64,000 nt of DNA, from NCBI RefSeq assembly GCF_900100315.1, contig NZ_FNFF01000012.1:165201-229200 (forward strand), in the 5' to 3' direction. The notes under the pieces were generated by a model. The model worked only from the letters and a program-made list of their open reading frames with translations. It was not told the DNA's origin and ran no database searches. Each line of letters opens with the position of its first letter. The stretch's first letter is position 1. A program made the position numbers and the translations under genes. Below, piece after piece: positions 44,722-53,666 of this stretch. This stretch comes from Streptomyces indicus (GTDB lineage: Bacteria > Actinomycetota > Actinomycetes > Streptomycetales > Streptomycetaceae).

Positions 44722-45375
44722 GTGTCCCGCAAGACCGGCCGCACGCTCTACTCACGCGCGGACCTGCGCAAGGTCCACGGCATCAGCGAGCCGACGCTTC
44801 AGAACCTCTGGACCGACCGGGAGAACAACGGGCACCCGCCCGTCGCGGACACCATCGACGGCGTCATGCACTGGGACGGCGACGTATGGGCGACGTGGCA
44901 CCACGAGTTGCAGCGGCAGCGCGCCGCCGCCAGCACCACCAACCCGCCGAAGCTCGACGGCGACCCCGAAGAGATGGTCGGCCCGGCCGAAGCGGCGAAG
45001 GTCTGCGGGTTCGCCGACTCCACCACCGTCTCCCACTACGTCAAGAGCCCGCCCGAAGGGTGGCCGGCACCGGACGACTGGGACGAGCTGCCGACCCGGC
45101 GTCGCCCGAAGTGGAAGCGCTGGAGGCTCTGGAAGTACCTCGCGGACCGCAAGGGCCGCGGGCACGCCGGCGGGCGGCCCACCGGCCGCCGCGGACTGGC
45201 CTACCCCTACCAAGGAGACGAGCGGCTGACCCTCGCGCGGCAGGCCATCGCGGCGAACCCCGGCGCGACGAACGCCGAGCTGATCCCCGCGCTCCAGGAG
45301 CAGACGGAAAAGACCTACTCCCGCCCGACCTGGAACAACATCATCAAGTCCGCCCGCGAGCACCCCGAGGAGTGA
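44722..45375 (+). CDS. Helix-turn-helix element protein
   Basis: A 217-aa protein with two wHTH-like parts. The first (LYSRADLRKVHGISEPTLQN) is excisionase/MerR-like. The second (MVGPAEAAKVCGFADSTTVS) is followed by a basic stretch (RRRPKWKRWRLWKYLADRKG). It is probably a DNA-binding regulator or relaxosome accessory of the element. The GTG at 44722 follows AGGAGG; an upstream GTG at 44674 lacks one. Confidence 0.7.
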   Translation: MSRKTGRTLYSRADLRKVHGISEPTLQNLWTDRENNGHPPVADTIDGVMHWDGDVWATWHHELQRQRAAASTTNPPKLDGDPEEMVGPAEAAKVCGFADSTTVSHYVKSPPEGWPAPDDWDELPTRRRPKWKRWRLWKYLADRKGRGHAGGRPTGRRGLAYPYQGDERLTLARQAIAANPGATNAELIPALQEQTEKTYSRPTWNNIIKSAREHPEE

Positions 45376-45378
45376 CCC

Positions 45379-45555
45379 GTGCCCGACACCCGCTGTCCGC
45401 GCTGCGGCGGCCCGCTCGGTGAACGGCCCGCACGTTCGCGTCTGACCACCGACCGCGAGGTTTTCATCTGCACCACGTGCGGTACGGAGGAAGCCGTGCG
45501 CGAAGCCCAAGGTCAGGCGCCGGTGCCGTTCGGCGAGTGGCCTCTGAACACGTAG
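45379..45555 (+). CDS. Zinc-ribbon mini-protein
   Basis: A 58-aa protein with two Cys pairs, CPRCGGPLGER and FICTTCGTEE, the pattern of a zinc ribbon. It starts with GTG 3 bp after the HTH gene and ends the plus-strand run just before a strong terminator. Small zinc ribbons of this kind are common on actinobacterial plasmids and phages. Confidence 0.7.
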   Translation: MPDTRCPRCGGPLGERPARSRLTTDREVFICTTCGTEEAVREAQGQAPVPFGEWPLNT

Positions 45556-45580
45556 GCGTCGGCCGAGCCACACGGCCAGC

Positions 45581-45625
45581 ATGACGAAGGTCCCCGCTCC
45601 GATCCGGAGCGGGGACCTTCGTCAT
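45581..45625. terminator. Strong bidirectional terminator
   Basis: A perfect 21-bp inverted repeat (45581-45601 with 45605-45625) around a 3-base loop. It closes the 37.6-45.6 kb gene run and shields the relaxase region. Confidence 0.9.
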
Positions 45626-45700
45626 GTCACCAGGCGTGCGCGGATCGGGCAGGGCCCAACCAAGACCGCGCGCCCCGACAGCAGGGCGACACGTCAGTGC

Positions 45701-45949
45701 CTACGAGCCCTCCGCTGGCCAGGAGCCCTCTCCGCCCTCCAACCGATTGCCCGAGTGCGGGGGCGGAGTCTGACGTCCCGGTCCTAACCGGCCCTCGGCG
45801 TCACCCCCGTACGCCGGGGAGTCGGAGGCCATCCAGTACGAGCCCGACAACTCGGCGAACCGGTGGGAAGCCGCCGGATGCGGGGTGTGCTCCATACGCG
45901 GACCAACGACACAGCCCCCGCAGGTACCGCACCGGCATCGGATCGTCAT
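45701..45949 (-). CDS. Possible small Cys-rich protein
   Basis: An 82-aa frame, MTIRCRCGTCGGCVVGPRME. The dense Cys cluster (CRCGTCGGC) and an exact ATGA overlap with the frame upstream argue for a real gene. The Gly/Pro-rich C-terminus looks non-descript. No family recognised. Confidence 0.35.
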   Translation of the reverse strand: MTIRCRCGTCGGCVVGPRMEHTPHPAASHRFAELSGSYWMASDSPAYGGDAEGRLGPGRQTPPPHSGNRLEGGEGSWPAEGS

Positions 45950-46137
45950 ACCGCCTCAGCTCGTACGGCGCCCCAGCCCGCGCACCTCGCGCAGAGGTAA
46001 CAGTCCAACAGGACATCAGGCTCCACGAGCCCGATCCGCCCGAGCGACCAGGCCACTCCGAGTGCCCGAGGTTCCCCCTCGTTGATCATGATCTTGATTT
46101 GAGAGGACCAAGGTATCGTCACTTCGTGACGATACAA
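45946..46137 (-). CDS. Possible small protein divergent from the relaxase
   Basis: A 63-aa frame with C-x2-C near the end (LLDCYLCARCAGWGAVRAEAV). If the first codon (TTG at 46137) is used, the gene begins inside the palindromic operator. An internal ATG at 46089 would give 47 residues. Support is the ATGA coupling to the next frame. The 552-bp gap 45626-46177 otherwise shows only the operator. Confidence 0.35.
   Translation of the reverse strand: MYRHEVTIPWSSQIKIMINEGEPRALGVAWSLGRIGLVEPDVLLDCYLCARCAGWGAVRAEAV
46113..46135. promoter_or_regulatory. Palindromic operator upstream of the relaxase gene
   Basis: A perfect 10-bp inverted repeat, GTATCGTCAC-TTC-GTGACGATAC, 42 bp before the relaxase start and inside the divergent region. 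Size and symmetry fit a dimeric repressor. An origin-of-transfer hairpin is a second possibility. Confidence 0.65.
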
Positions 46138-46177
46138 TCAGCCAAGACGACCGAAACTGACCGAATAAGAGCGGGGG

Positions 46178-49100
46178 GTGAGCGGGCCGATGGGATGGGT
46201 GACCATGATCGGCCCCTCCGACGAGCAGGTTGAGTACCGCCTTACCGGCGGCCACGGCTGCGGGAAGTCCGTGGCGGTCGACGCCGCCCCCCTCGTCGCC
46301 GCCATCGAGGCCAAGGCCGAAGCCGCCGGTGCCCCTGTCGCCTCCCTGCTCGCCAACCGCGAGGCCAAGCGCGCCTTCTTCCGTGCCCGCGGACTCATCC
46401 GCAGCAAGGGCACGGCGCGGTTCACCGGGTTCGACGCCGTCGAAGTCGCCGCCGCAGCCGGGCTCGACGCCCGCGACCTCTACGGGGAACAGGCCCTCCC
46501 CGCTCGGCCCGCGGATGGACAGGTGGACTACCACCTGGACGCCAGCGAACGGCCCCTGGTCTGGATCGGCGCTGGGCTCGCCGAGTTCGACATCACGCCC
46601 GGCAGCACCCTCGCCCCCGAGCAGTTCCCGGCCGCCCGGCGCCTCATGCACGGCGAAGACCCGCGGACCGGGCAGACCCTCGTGGAACCCAAGCTGGCCA
46701 TCGCGCCGGCCGCCAAGCTCCCCGCCGCCCCACTGGCCCGCGCCATCCGCCGCGCCGCCGCCGAACGCAGTGTGAACCCCGCCTCCCTGCTGGACTCCAA
46801 GCGCAAGCAGGACGCCTTTCGCCGGATGGAGAGCCAGCTCAAGAGGTTCGGGGAGTCGCACCGTGTTCCCGTCTCGACGGTGCTGAAGCTCGCCGACGCC
46901 GTCGGCATCGACGCCGTCGACCTCTACGGCGAGGGCGTGGTGGAGAAGGCGGTCGCCGCCGAGGCGGGCGGCCGTCTGGACGCCCGCGCGCTCCTGCGTG
47001 CGGTCGAGGCGCGTGCCACCGAGACCGGACAGCAGCCCGCCGACCTGTTCGACGCCGCGTCCATGAAGCGCCGGTACGCCCAGACCGAGGGCCAAGGTGC
47101 ACGTCGTCTTCGGGATCTGCCGATGGACGTGCGCGAAGCCGTCGCGATGGCCAAGGCGGCAGGGCTCGCGCCCGAGGAAGTGTGGGACGCCGAGGAGATC
47201 AAGGCCGCTCTTCTCGAAGGCCGCGTGCAGGTCGGCAACTTCGGTGCCGACGTCACCTTGGACTTGGCGAAGTCGAAGTCCGCGTTCCTCGCCTACGCGC
47301 CCGAAGAGGTTGCCGCCCAGGTCGAGGGCATCTACACGGCCGCCGGCCGCGAGTCCATCGGTGCCCTGGAACGGTGGACCGCGTACGCCATGCGCGGCCA
47401 TCACGGCGACGGCGACGCAGCGGAGACCGTGAAGACGAGCGGGTTCTCCGGCTGGATGATGGTCCACCGCGCCGCCCGCCCCGTCGACGGTGCCCCGTAC
47501 GGAGACCCCCACTTCCACCTGCACTTCACCCTCGCCAACCTGGTCAAGGGCACCGACGGCAAGTGGTCCACGATGGCCAGCGGGGGCCGAGACCTCCACC
47601 GGCACACCCGCGCTACCCAGTCCCTCATGAACGCCCGCATCCGCCGCGAGCTGACCAACGAGTTCGGCATCAGCTTCCGCCGCGAGGAGCGGACCGGAGC
47701 GTGGGAGATCGCAGCGATTCCCGAGGCCACGATCCGGCTGTTCAGTAAGCGCGACAGCCAGGTCCGGGACCTGCTGACGAAACTCGGCATCGACTACGAC
47801 AGCGCCTCGACCCGCGAGCGCACCGCCGCCTCCACCGCGTCCAAGGCCGCGAAGAACGGCGAGGCCGCCGGGGTCGGGGACGATGTCCTCCGCGCCTACT
47901 GGCAGACCGAAGGCCGTGCGGCCGGAGACGACCCCGACGCCATCGCAGCCAGCGCGATGGAACAGGACCGAGCAGACCAGAACCCCACCCTGGACGAGCT
48001 GTGCGCCCAGGTCTTCGACCCCAAGACCGGCCTGACCAGCCACTCCAAGGAGTTCACCCACGCCGCCGCCATCGCCGCCGTGCTGGACGCCCTCCCGTAC
48101 GGCGTCGCGGACGCCGCCGAGGCCGAACAGCTCACCAACTCCGTACTCCGGCACGCCGGATACGCGGTCCAGCTCAACCCGAAGGGCGCCCAGCACTTCG
48201 CGCACGCCGACCGGTACACCACGGCGGATGTCGTGGCGGCCGAAGCGCTGATCGTCTCCGAGGCCACGAACCGGCTCGGGACTCAGGCCGCCGCCGTCAG
48301 CAGCGACACGGTCGACATGACGCTGTCCACCGTCGAGGCCCAGCACGGCGGCAGCTTCACGTTCTCCGACGAACAGCGTGCCATCCTCGAACGACTGCTC
48401 ACGGCCGGGCACGGAATCGACGCCGTCGTGGGCATCGCCGGATCGGGCAAGACCACGATCATGGACACCGCGCGCCAGGCATGGGAGGCGCACGGTCTCG
48501 TCATCGCCGGCGCGAGTACAGCCGCCGTCGCCGCCGCGAACCTGAAGGCCGAGGCGGGCATCGAGTCCCGCACCCTCGCGTCCTGGTTGACCGGCATCCG
48601 CAACGGAGGCTCCGGCCTCACCGGCGTGGACGTGTTGGTCGTGGATGAAGCCGCGATGTGCGATGACCGTGACATCGCCGAACTCCTCACCCACGCCGCG
48701 GAAACCGGCACGAAGGTCGTCGGCATCGGTGACCCCAAGCAGCTCCACTCGCCCGGCATCGGCGGCAGCTTCGCCGCCGTGCACCATCTCGTGGGCGGGC
48801 TCACCCTCAGCCAGAATTTCCGCCAGAAGGACATGGTCGAGCGCCGGGCCCTGGAGCTGTGGCGCGACGACAACCGCGTGGAATCGCTCCGTACCTTCGC
48901 CGGGACCGGCCGCGTGCACGCTCTCGCGGACAAGGACACCACCCTCGCCGCGATGCTCACCGTCTGGGCCGACAAGCGGGCCGCGCACAACGACGACCAC
49001 ACCGCCGTGCAGCAGCTCCTCATGCTCGCCGCCACCAACGAGATCGTGGAAGAGCTGAACACCGGCGCCCGCGCACTGCGGAAGGAGAACGGCGACCTCA

Positions 49101-50635
49101 CCGGTCCCGAGCACGCCTACGCGCTGCCCGGTGGCGGCGAGCTGACCCTGTCCGTCGGTGACCAGGTCCTCCTTCGAGTCAACGACTACCGGGGCAAGAA
49201 GAGCCGAGGGCAGAACGAAGACGTCCTGAACGGCTACCGCGGAATCGTGCGCGCCGTGGACGACGAACGCCGGGTGCTGGTCGAGTGGCGCGAGAAGACC
49301 GAGGACGGCCACCGCGACGTTGCCGAATGGGTGGACGCCGACTACATCGCACAGGGCGGGCTCAGCCTCGGATACGCGATCACCGGCCACAAGTCGCAGG
49401 GCCTCACCGTCCAAGAGGCTCTGGTCTACGGACCCGGCGCTCAGGCGAACGCCCTCTACACGATGATGAGCCGCGACAAGAAGGAGTCCCACCTCTTCCT
49501 GCCGCTCTCCGTCTACGAGACCGACGCCGACCGCGCCCGCCACGGCGACGCACTCACCGACCAGGAACAGCTTGACCGCGCCGTCGCGGGCCTCATCCGC
49601 GAGATCGAGACCGGCACCGAGGAACGCATGATCCTCACCGAACTCCCGAAGAACGCGGTCCCCGCCCACGTCCGCCAGGTCGTAGCAGACCTCCCGATCC
49701 CGCGCGCCCCCGGCGCCGACGAGCACCACGACGCAGACACTCCCGAACAGGCTCCGGAGCACGAGGACCGCCCCGCACCGGCGAACGCCGAGCCGACCAC
49801 GGAGCCGGCCACACCCTCGGGACCCGCGCCGACGGCTGACCGTCCATACGCTCACCTCGGGAACTCGGCGCTGCGTGACGCCGTGCGGAAGGCCGCCATC
49901 GCTGCCCGCGCCACAACGACGGCGGCCGACAAGGCGGAAGCCGCCGCCGATCGTGCAGAACAGGAGGCTGCTGCCGGTGCAGGCCCCAATTCGCTCGCGC
50001 TCCAACGCCGTCATCAGGACGTTGCCGAACGGGCCGTGGCCATCCGCGAAGTCCGGCTGCTGGACGGCACGATCGCGGAACGCACCGCTCGACTGACCGG
50101 CACCGAGGCCCGTATCGAGGGTCTTGAACAGCAGCTGTCCGCGACGGGCCGTTTCGGGCGGGCGGCAATCCGCGGTGACGAGCGTGCTGCGGTCGAGGCG
50201 GACCGGGAAGCACTCCTTCGTACCCGTGAGGAGACCGTCCAAGAGCTGGAGCAGATGGACACGCGGCTCCAGGAAGTTACCCGGCAGGCCGGACCCGTCA
50301 ACGAGCACGAAGCTGTGCTGACGGAAGCGGACATGCCGCAGCAGGAAAAGGCCGCGCTGCTTCGGCGGGCCAAGGCCAAGGACAACGAGGCAGCCAAGCA
50401 GCTCCGGGCCGAGGCCATCAAGGCTCGCAGCACTGCTCACGGCGCAGACCACCGCGTGTCCGGCCTCCAGAAGGAGACGAGTCTGCGAGCCCAGCACGGA
50501 CGTCAGCACGTCGATGCCGATGAGTCCGCCGTGCCCTCAGCTCCGAAACCCGACTCCTCGTACGCCAACCGAACCGCGGTGGACCACACACAGCCCGCAC
50601 CGCCGGACAGCGCTCACGACGCACCGCCCGTGTAA
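46178..50635 (+). CDS. MobF relaxase-helicase (TrwC/TraA-like)
   Basis: A 1485-aa conjugation protein that nicks oriT and unwinds the transferred strand. The relaxase three-His motif is HFHLH at 445-449. The helicase has Walker A GIAGSGKTT at 752-760 and Walker B VLVVDEAAM near 820, with later helicase motifs (LGYAITGHKSQGLTVQEA). The C-terminal tail is coiled-coil. The N-terminal 340 residues are expanded by three related helical units (about 37-105, 184-255, 269-342), so the HUH site is about 300 residues later than usual. Tyr20 (QVEYRL) is the candidate nucleophile. Starts at 46190, 46199 or 46205 are also possible. Confidence 0.88.
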   Translation: MSGPMGWVTMIGPSDEQVEYRLTGGHGCGKSVAVDAAPLVAAIEAKAEAAGAPVASLLANREAKRAFFRARGLIRSKGTARFTGFDAVEVAAAAGLDARDLYGEQALPARPADGQVDYHLDASERPLVWIGAGLAEFDITPGSTLAPEQFPAARRLMHGEDPRTGQTLVEPKLAIAPAAKLPAAPLARAIRRAAAERSVNPASLLDSKRKQDAFRRMESQLKRFGESHRVPVSTVLKLADAVGIDAVDLYGEGVVEKAVAAEAGGRLDARALLRAVEARATETGQQPADLFDAASMKRRYAQTEGQGARRLRDLPMDVREAVAMAKAAGLAPEEVWDAEEIKAALLEGRVQVGNFGADVTLDLAKSKSAFLAYAPEEVAAQVEGIYTAAGRESIGALERWTAYAMRGHHGDGDAAETVKTSGFSGWMMVHRAARPVDGAPYGDPHFHLHFTLANLVKGTDGKWSTMASGGRDLHRHTRATQSLMNARIRRELTNEFGISFRREERTGAWEIAAIPEATIRLFSKRDSQVRDLLTKLGIDYDSASTRERTAASTASKAAKNGEAAGVGDDVLRAYWQTEGRAAGDDPDAIAASAMEQDRADQNPTLDELCAQVFDPKTGLTSHSKEFTHAAAIAAVLDALPYGVADAAEAEQLTNSVLRHAGYAVQLNPKGAQHFAHADRYTTADVVAAEALIVSEATNRLGTQAAAVSSDTVDMTLSTVEAQHGGSFTFSDEQRAILERLLTAGHGIDAVVGIAGSGKTTIMDTARQAWEAHGLVIAGASTAAVAAANLKAEAGIESRTLASWLTGIRNGGSGLTGVDVLVVDEAAMCDDRDIAELLTHAAETGTKVVGIGDPKQLHSPGIGGSFAAVHHLVGGLTLSQNFRQKDMVERRALELWRDDNRVESLRTFAGTGRVHALADKDTTLAAMLTVWADKRAAHNDDHTAVQQLLMLAATNEIVEELNTGARALRKENGDLTGPEHAYALPGGGELTLSVGDQVLLRVNDYRGKKSRGQNEDVLNGYRGIVRAVDDERRVLVEWREKTEDGHRDVAEWVDADYIAQGGLSLGYAITGHKSQGLTVQEALVYGPGAQANALYTMMSRDKKESHLFLPLSVYETDADRARHGDALTDQEQLDRAVAGLIREIETGTEERMILTELPKNAVPAHVRQVVADLPIPRAPGADEHHDADTPEQAPEHEDRPAPANAEPTTEPATPSGPAPTADRPYAHLGNSALRDAVRKAAIAARATTTAADKAEAAADRAEQEAAAGAGPNSLALQRRHQDVAERAVAIREVRLLDGTIAERTARLTGTEARIEGLEQQLSATGRFGRAAIRGDERAAVEADREALLRTREETVQELEQMDTRLQEVTRQAGPVNEHEAVLTEADMPQQEKAALLRRAKAKDNEAAKQLRAEAIKARSTAHGADHRVSGLQKETSLRAQHGRQHVDADESAVPSAPKPDSSYANRTAVDHTQPAPPDSAHDAPPV

Positions 50636-50653
50636 GGAGGACCCCGTACCTTC

Positions 50654-51064
50654 CTAGGTCGGCGGAGCGAAGACCGCGTTGTCCGGCATCCGGTCGCGGA
50701 ACGCATCGGGGATGGTGCCCATGAGCCAGAGCCGGCGCGTCACGTGCACGGTGCCTGTGGGATCGTCCAGCAGGACATAGCGGTTTTCCCCGCCCCCTAC
50801 GTAGCCGATCTCCGGCGGGAACCCTTGCTCCTCGGTCCAGGACAGATAATGGACGCCGTCGATCCGAAGGGCACGACGGCCGTCCGGGTCTTGGTCGCCG
50901 AGCATCGCGTACCCCAGGCACATCAGCCAGAAGTCACAAGAGCTGCACACCCGGTATGCAGCCATCCGCGCGCCGACACCTCGGATCTCCTGGTCTGTCC
51001 CCTTGTTAGGGCACAACTTGCACTGGAACAACCGGTACACCTCGGGTGTACGGGCTCGCCTCAT
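50654..51064 (-). CDS. Cys-rich protein, unknown function
   Basis: A 136-aa protein. Two Cys pairs, FQCKLCPNKG and YRVCSSCDFW, are spaced like a zinc finger in the first 50 residues. A beta-rich region follows (YVGGGENRYVLLDDPTGTVH). The ATG at 51064 overlaps the preceding stop as ATGA. It is convergent with the relaxase gene, 18 bp apart. Confidence 0.6.
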   Translation of the reverse strand: MRRARTPEVYRLFQCKLCPNKGTDQEIRGVGARMAAYRVCSSCDFWLMCLGYAMLGDQDPDGRRALRIDGVHYLSWTEEQGFPPEIGYVGGGENRYVLLDDPTGTVHVTRRLWLMGTIPDAFRDRMPDNAVFAPPT

Positions 51065-51378
51065 GCGCCGGAGGCGGCGGGCCTGCGCCGGACATGCTTG
51101 CACCGGACACCGCGCTCGATGTCCTGGAGCGAGGGTCTACGGGACGCCCCGCAGTCGGTGCACTCGCTCGGCCAAGGCATCGAGCGGGCACCGGGGTAAG
51201 GCCCCTTCGGCTCGTAGCCGGCCGCACGCATCACCTCCCTGGCCTCCCGCTCGTCGGCGGTCACCTGGGTGGTGGGCGGGGGTCCGGAGACGGGCGGCGG
51301 GAGCTCGAAGCTCTGTGGGTGTCCCCCGAACAGCACGCCGAGGCTCACCCATTGCTTCTGCCGCGATGGAACGGTCAT
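51061..51378 (-). CDS. Small Cys-motif protein, unknown function
   Basis: A 105-aa protein. The N-terminal half is Pro-rich and the C-terminal half has SECTDCGASRRPSLQDIERG then RCKHV, a likely metal site. It is translationally coupled to the next gene. Proteins of this look often sit beside lanthipeptide or regulatory loci in Streptomyces; function unknown. Confidence 0.55.
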   Translation of the reverse strand: MTVPSRQKQWVSLGVLFGGHPQSFELPPPVSGPPPTTQVTADEREAREVMRAAGYEPKGPYPGARSMPWPSECTDCGASRRPSLQDIERGVRCKHVRRRPAASGA

Positions 51379-51465
51379 GGCAAGTCCAATCTCGCACGAC
51401 TATGGGTCGCTTCTCCGAGGCCTACAGCTGGTGGCCCTTGGCGGTTGACACGGCTCGCGGCCGAC

Positions 51466-52455
51466 CTATGTCCCGCTTTCCCGGTGCAGGATCGCCGCCC
51501 TCGCTGCCCAGGCCAAGACGCTCTGTCCCCGCATAGACAGCCCAAGCCGGTTCCAGTGAAAGATCACGTGATAGCTGAGCACCTGCCTCAGCCCCCGGTC
51601 GAGCGTCCCGTCCTGTACGGCACGGCGGAGTTCCTGCCCCGTGCTGCGGAAGGCGGCGGCCCATTCGGCGACGGGCTCCAACAGCCCGCCGGGGCGCAGC
51701 AGTACGTCACTGTCGGCGAAGAGCAGCGGCCGGATCTCCTGCGCGCGGGCGTCGAGCCGGTCTGCCGGGACGTCGCTCACGGCCGATCGGTGCTCTTCCG
51801 TGATGACGCGGTGCCACACGTCCCCCTGCTCGTACCACTCCAGACCCGCGGCGCGCATCATGATCGTGCAGAGGAGAACGGACAGCTCGCGCGGTCCCAC
51901 GGCCAGGTCTCCGCGCTGCCTTAGTTGTTGCGCTTCTCGGCTGTCGGTGACGAACAGATCGTGTGCGGCCGTCATGCTGGCCGGGCCCCCGAATGCTGCG
52001 GTTTCCGGCTCGTAGACCCCGGGCCAGCAGCGTTGCAAATGCCCATCGGAGACGAGACGGTCGAAGCCGTCGCCGAGGGCCAGTTTGGCCCCGATTACAG
52101 GTCGCACGCGCAGGCGCAGGCGCCAACACGGGTGCTTGCGGGTGTACCACCAGCCGCTCATGGTCCCCGCGGCCTCTGCCTCCCCCAGCACGGGGAGCAC
52201 GTGCGTGGTGAAGGTGGTGTCGGCGTCCGTCCAGTCGGTGAAGTGGAGATACACCTGCCACCAGTCGGTAGTGGCGGCGTGGCGGGTCAGTGCTTCCCGG
52301 CCGGCTTGGTTGTAGACCGCCACGGCGTCGGACAGGATCGTCGGTTCCATCCCGTACTGAGCTGCGACCTCGGGGATCGGCAGGCCGGTGAGGGCAGCGG
52401 AGACCGCGCGCTGAATCGGGCTCGGCTCCGTCAAGATCAGTTGATCAAGAGACAT
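51466..52455 (-). CDS. Thiopeptide-type bacteriocin biosynthesis domain protein
   Basis: A 329-aa stand-alone protein of the SpaB_C/TIGR03891 type: WWQVYLHFTDWTDADTTFTT, then GWWYTRKHPCWRLRLRVRP near the start and HVIFHWNRLGLSMRGQSVLAW at the end. This fold performs glutamate elimination in LanB enzymes and [4+2] cyclisation in thiopeptide enzymes. The cluster also encodes a full LanB with its own such domain, so its job is not obvious. It overlaps lanC by 19 bp. Confidence 0.8.
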   Translation of the reverse strand: MSLDQLILTEPSPIQRAVSAALTGLPIPEVAAQYGMEPTILSDAVAVYNQAGREALTRHAATTDWWQVYLHFTDWTDADTTFTTHVLPVLGEAEAAGTMSGWWYTRKHPCWRLRLRVRPVIGAKLALGDGFDRLVSDGHLQRCWPGVYEPETAAFGGPASMTAAHDLFVTDSREAQQLRQRGDLAVGPRELSVLLCTIMMRAAGLEWYEQGDVWHRVITEEHRSAVSDVPADRLDARAQEIRPLLFADSDVLLRPGGLLEPVAEWAAAFRSTGQELRRAVQDGTLDRGLRQVLSYHVIFHWNRLGLSMRGQSVLAWAARAAILHRESGT

Positions 52456-53666
52456 GCATCCCATCCGGAGATCGGGGCCTGCTGTGAGGCGTAGGTGGTG
52501 AGGGCGAGCGCGGTACCGGCGTCCCCGTTGATCAGGCCGGGCTTGGGAAGGCCGGGCTGGGCGTTCGCTGCGAGGGTGTCGCCGAGGCGCTTCGGGAGGG
52601 TCTGAAGGCGGGGGTCGAGGGCATCGGCAGCGGCGCGGGTTGCGGTCTGGTAGATGCCTGCCCAGCCGTGGCACAGACCCGAGTCGGTGACGTGGGAGAG
52701 CTGTTCGGGGTCGGTCAGGGCGCGGTACAGGGCGTCCTCGTAGAACGCCTGGACGTCGGGGGCGCGCAGGGCGAGCCCGGCGAGTTGCCCGGCTCGTGCG
52801 ATGCCCGTGGTTCCGTAGCACCAGCTCGGCCGGGTGGGAGCGTCGTGGTGCGGGCGCCCGAGGTCGAGATCGCGGCGGGAGATGTGCTCGGGCCACCAGG
52901 GACCGGAGGGACTGAGCTGGCACCAGGCGTCAAGGTGTTCGCAGATGCTCCAGATGGCTTCGCGGTGGCCGCTGACGGTGATGCCGCGGCGCATGGTCTG
53001 GGCCAGCAGGAGGAGCGGGCCGGTGATGCCGTGGGCTGCACCGAAGTTGCCGTGGCCGCCCGGGAAGTGGGGGGACTCGCCACGGGCCGGGTCGTGGCGG
53101 ACCCACCAGCCGGGCAGGCCGCGGCCGTCGGGGACGAGGGGGCGGGTCAGGGCAACGAGGTACTTCAGGACCCGTTCCAGGGGGAGCCCTTCAGGGTCGG
53201 TCCGCAGGAGGTACGCGCCGATGCCGGTGAGGCCGTAGAACAGGTCGTACTCGGCGAACGTGGGCAGGTCGCCCTTGCGGATGCGGGTGAGCGCGGCGTC
53301 CACGCGGCGGTGGGTCAGGTCGGTGATGTGCTGGTGCAGGGTCCGGCGCGCTGGTTCGTACAGGTGCTGGAAGGACGGCGGGATGGTGGTGAGGACGAAG
53401 CCGAGGGCCGGGGCGCCGAGGAACAGTCCGGCGGTGTCGGCCGCGCTGATGTGCCCGGCCGCTGCGGCGGTGATCCATTGGTGGGCGGGGCGCCAGGAGC
53501 CGCCGTGACGGCTGGCCATCTCGATGTGCAGCAGGCTGATTCCGGCGGCGCCGTCGGCGAGGGACTGCACCGCCCAAGGCTCGTCCGGGGGCGGCGGAGC
53601 GGGTTGCGCGAGGCGGGCGGCGTACTGCTCCAGAATCGTCGCGGTGGTGGCGGCCGGCGCGGTCAT
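52437..53666 (-). CDS. lanC: LanC lanthionine cyclase
   Basis: A 409-aa zinc enzyme that adds Cys thiols to dehydrated Ser/Thr to form (methyl)lanthionine rings. All zinc ligands are present: Cys283 in SWCYGTTGIA, Cys332 and His333 in LCHGWAGIY. The helical-barrel Gly motifs are also there (GLTGIGAYLL; NFGAAHGITGPLLLL). The ATG overlaps the lanB stop by ATGA. Confidence 0.9.
   Translation of the reverse strand: MTAPAATTATILEQYAARLAQPAPPPPDEPWAVQSLADGAAGISLLHIEMASRHGGSWRPAHQWITAAAAGHISAADTAGLFLGAPALGFVLTTIPPSFQHLYEPARRTLHQHITDLTHRRVDAALTRIRKGDLPTFAEYDLFYGLTGIGAYLLRTDPEGLPLERVLKYLVALTRPLVPDGRGLPGWWVRHDPARGESPHFPGGHGNFGAAHGITGPLLLLAQTMRRGITVSGHREAIWSICEHLDAWCQLSPSGPWWPEHISRRDLDLGRPHHDAPTRPSWCYGTTGIARAGQLAGLALRAPDVQAFYEDALYRALTDPEQLSHVTDSGLCHGWAGIYQTATRAAADALDPRLQTLPKRLGDTLAANAQPGLPKPGLINGDAGTALALTTYASQQAPISGWDACLLIN

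Noticed and set aside
46016..50509. A 1497-aa open frame antisense to the relaxase gene
   Set aside because: Shadow frame produced by high third-position GC; composition is Gly/Val/Asp/Leu-rich with no domain, while the plus strand has clear relaxase and helicase motifs.
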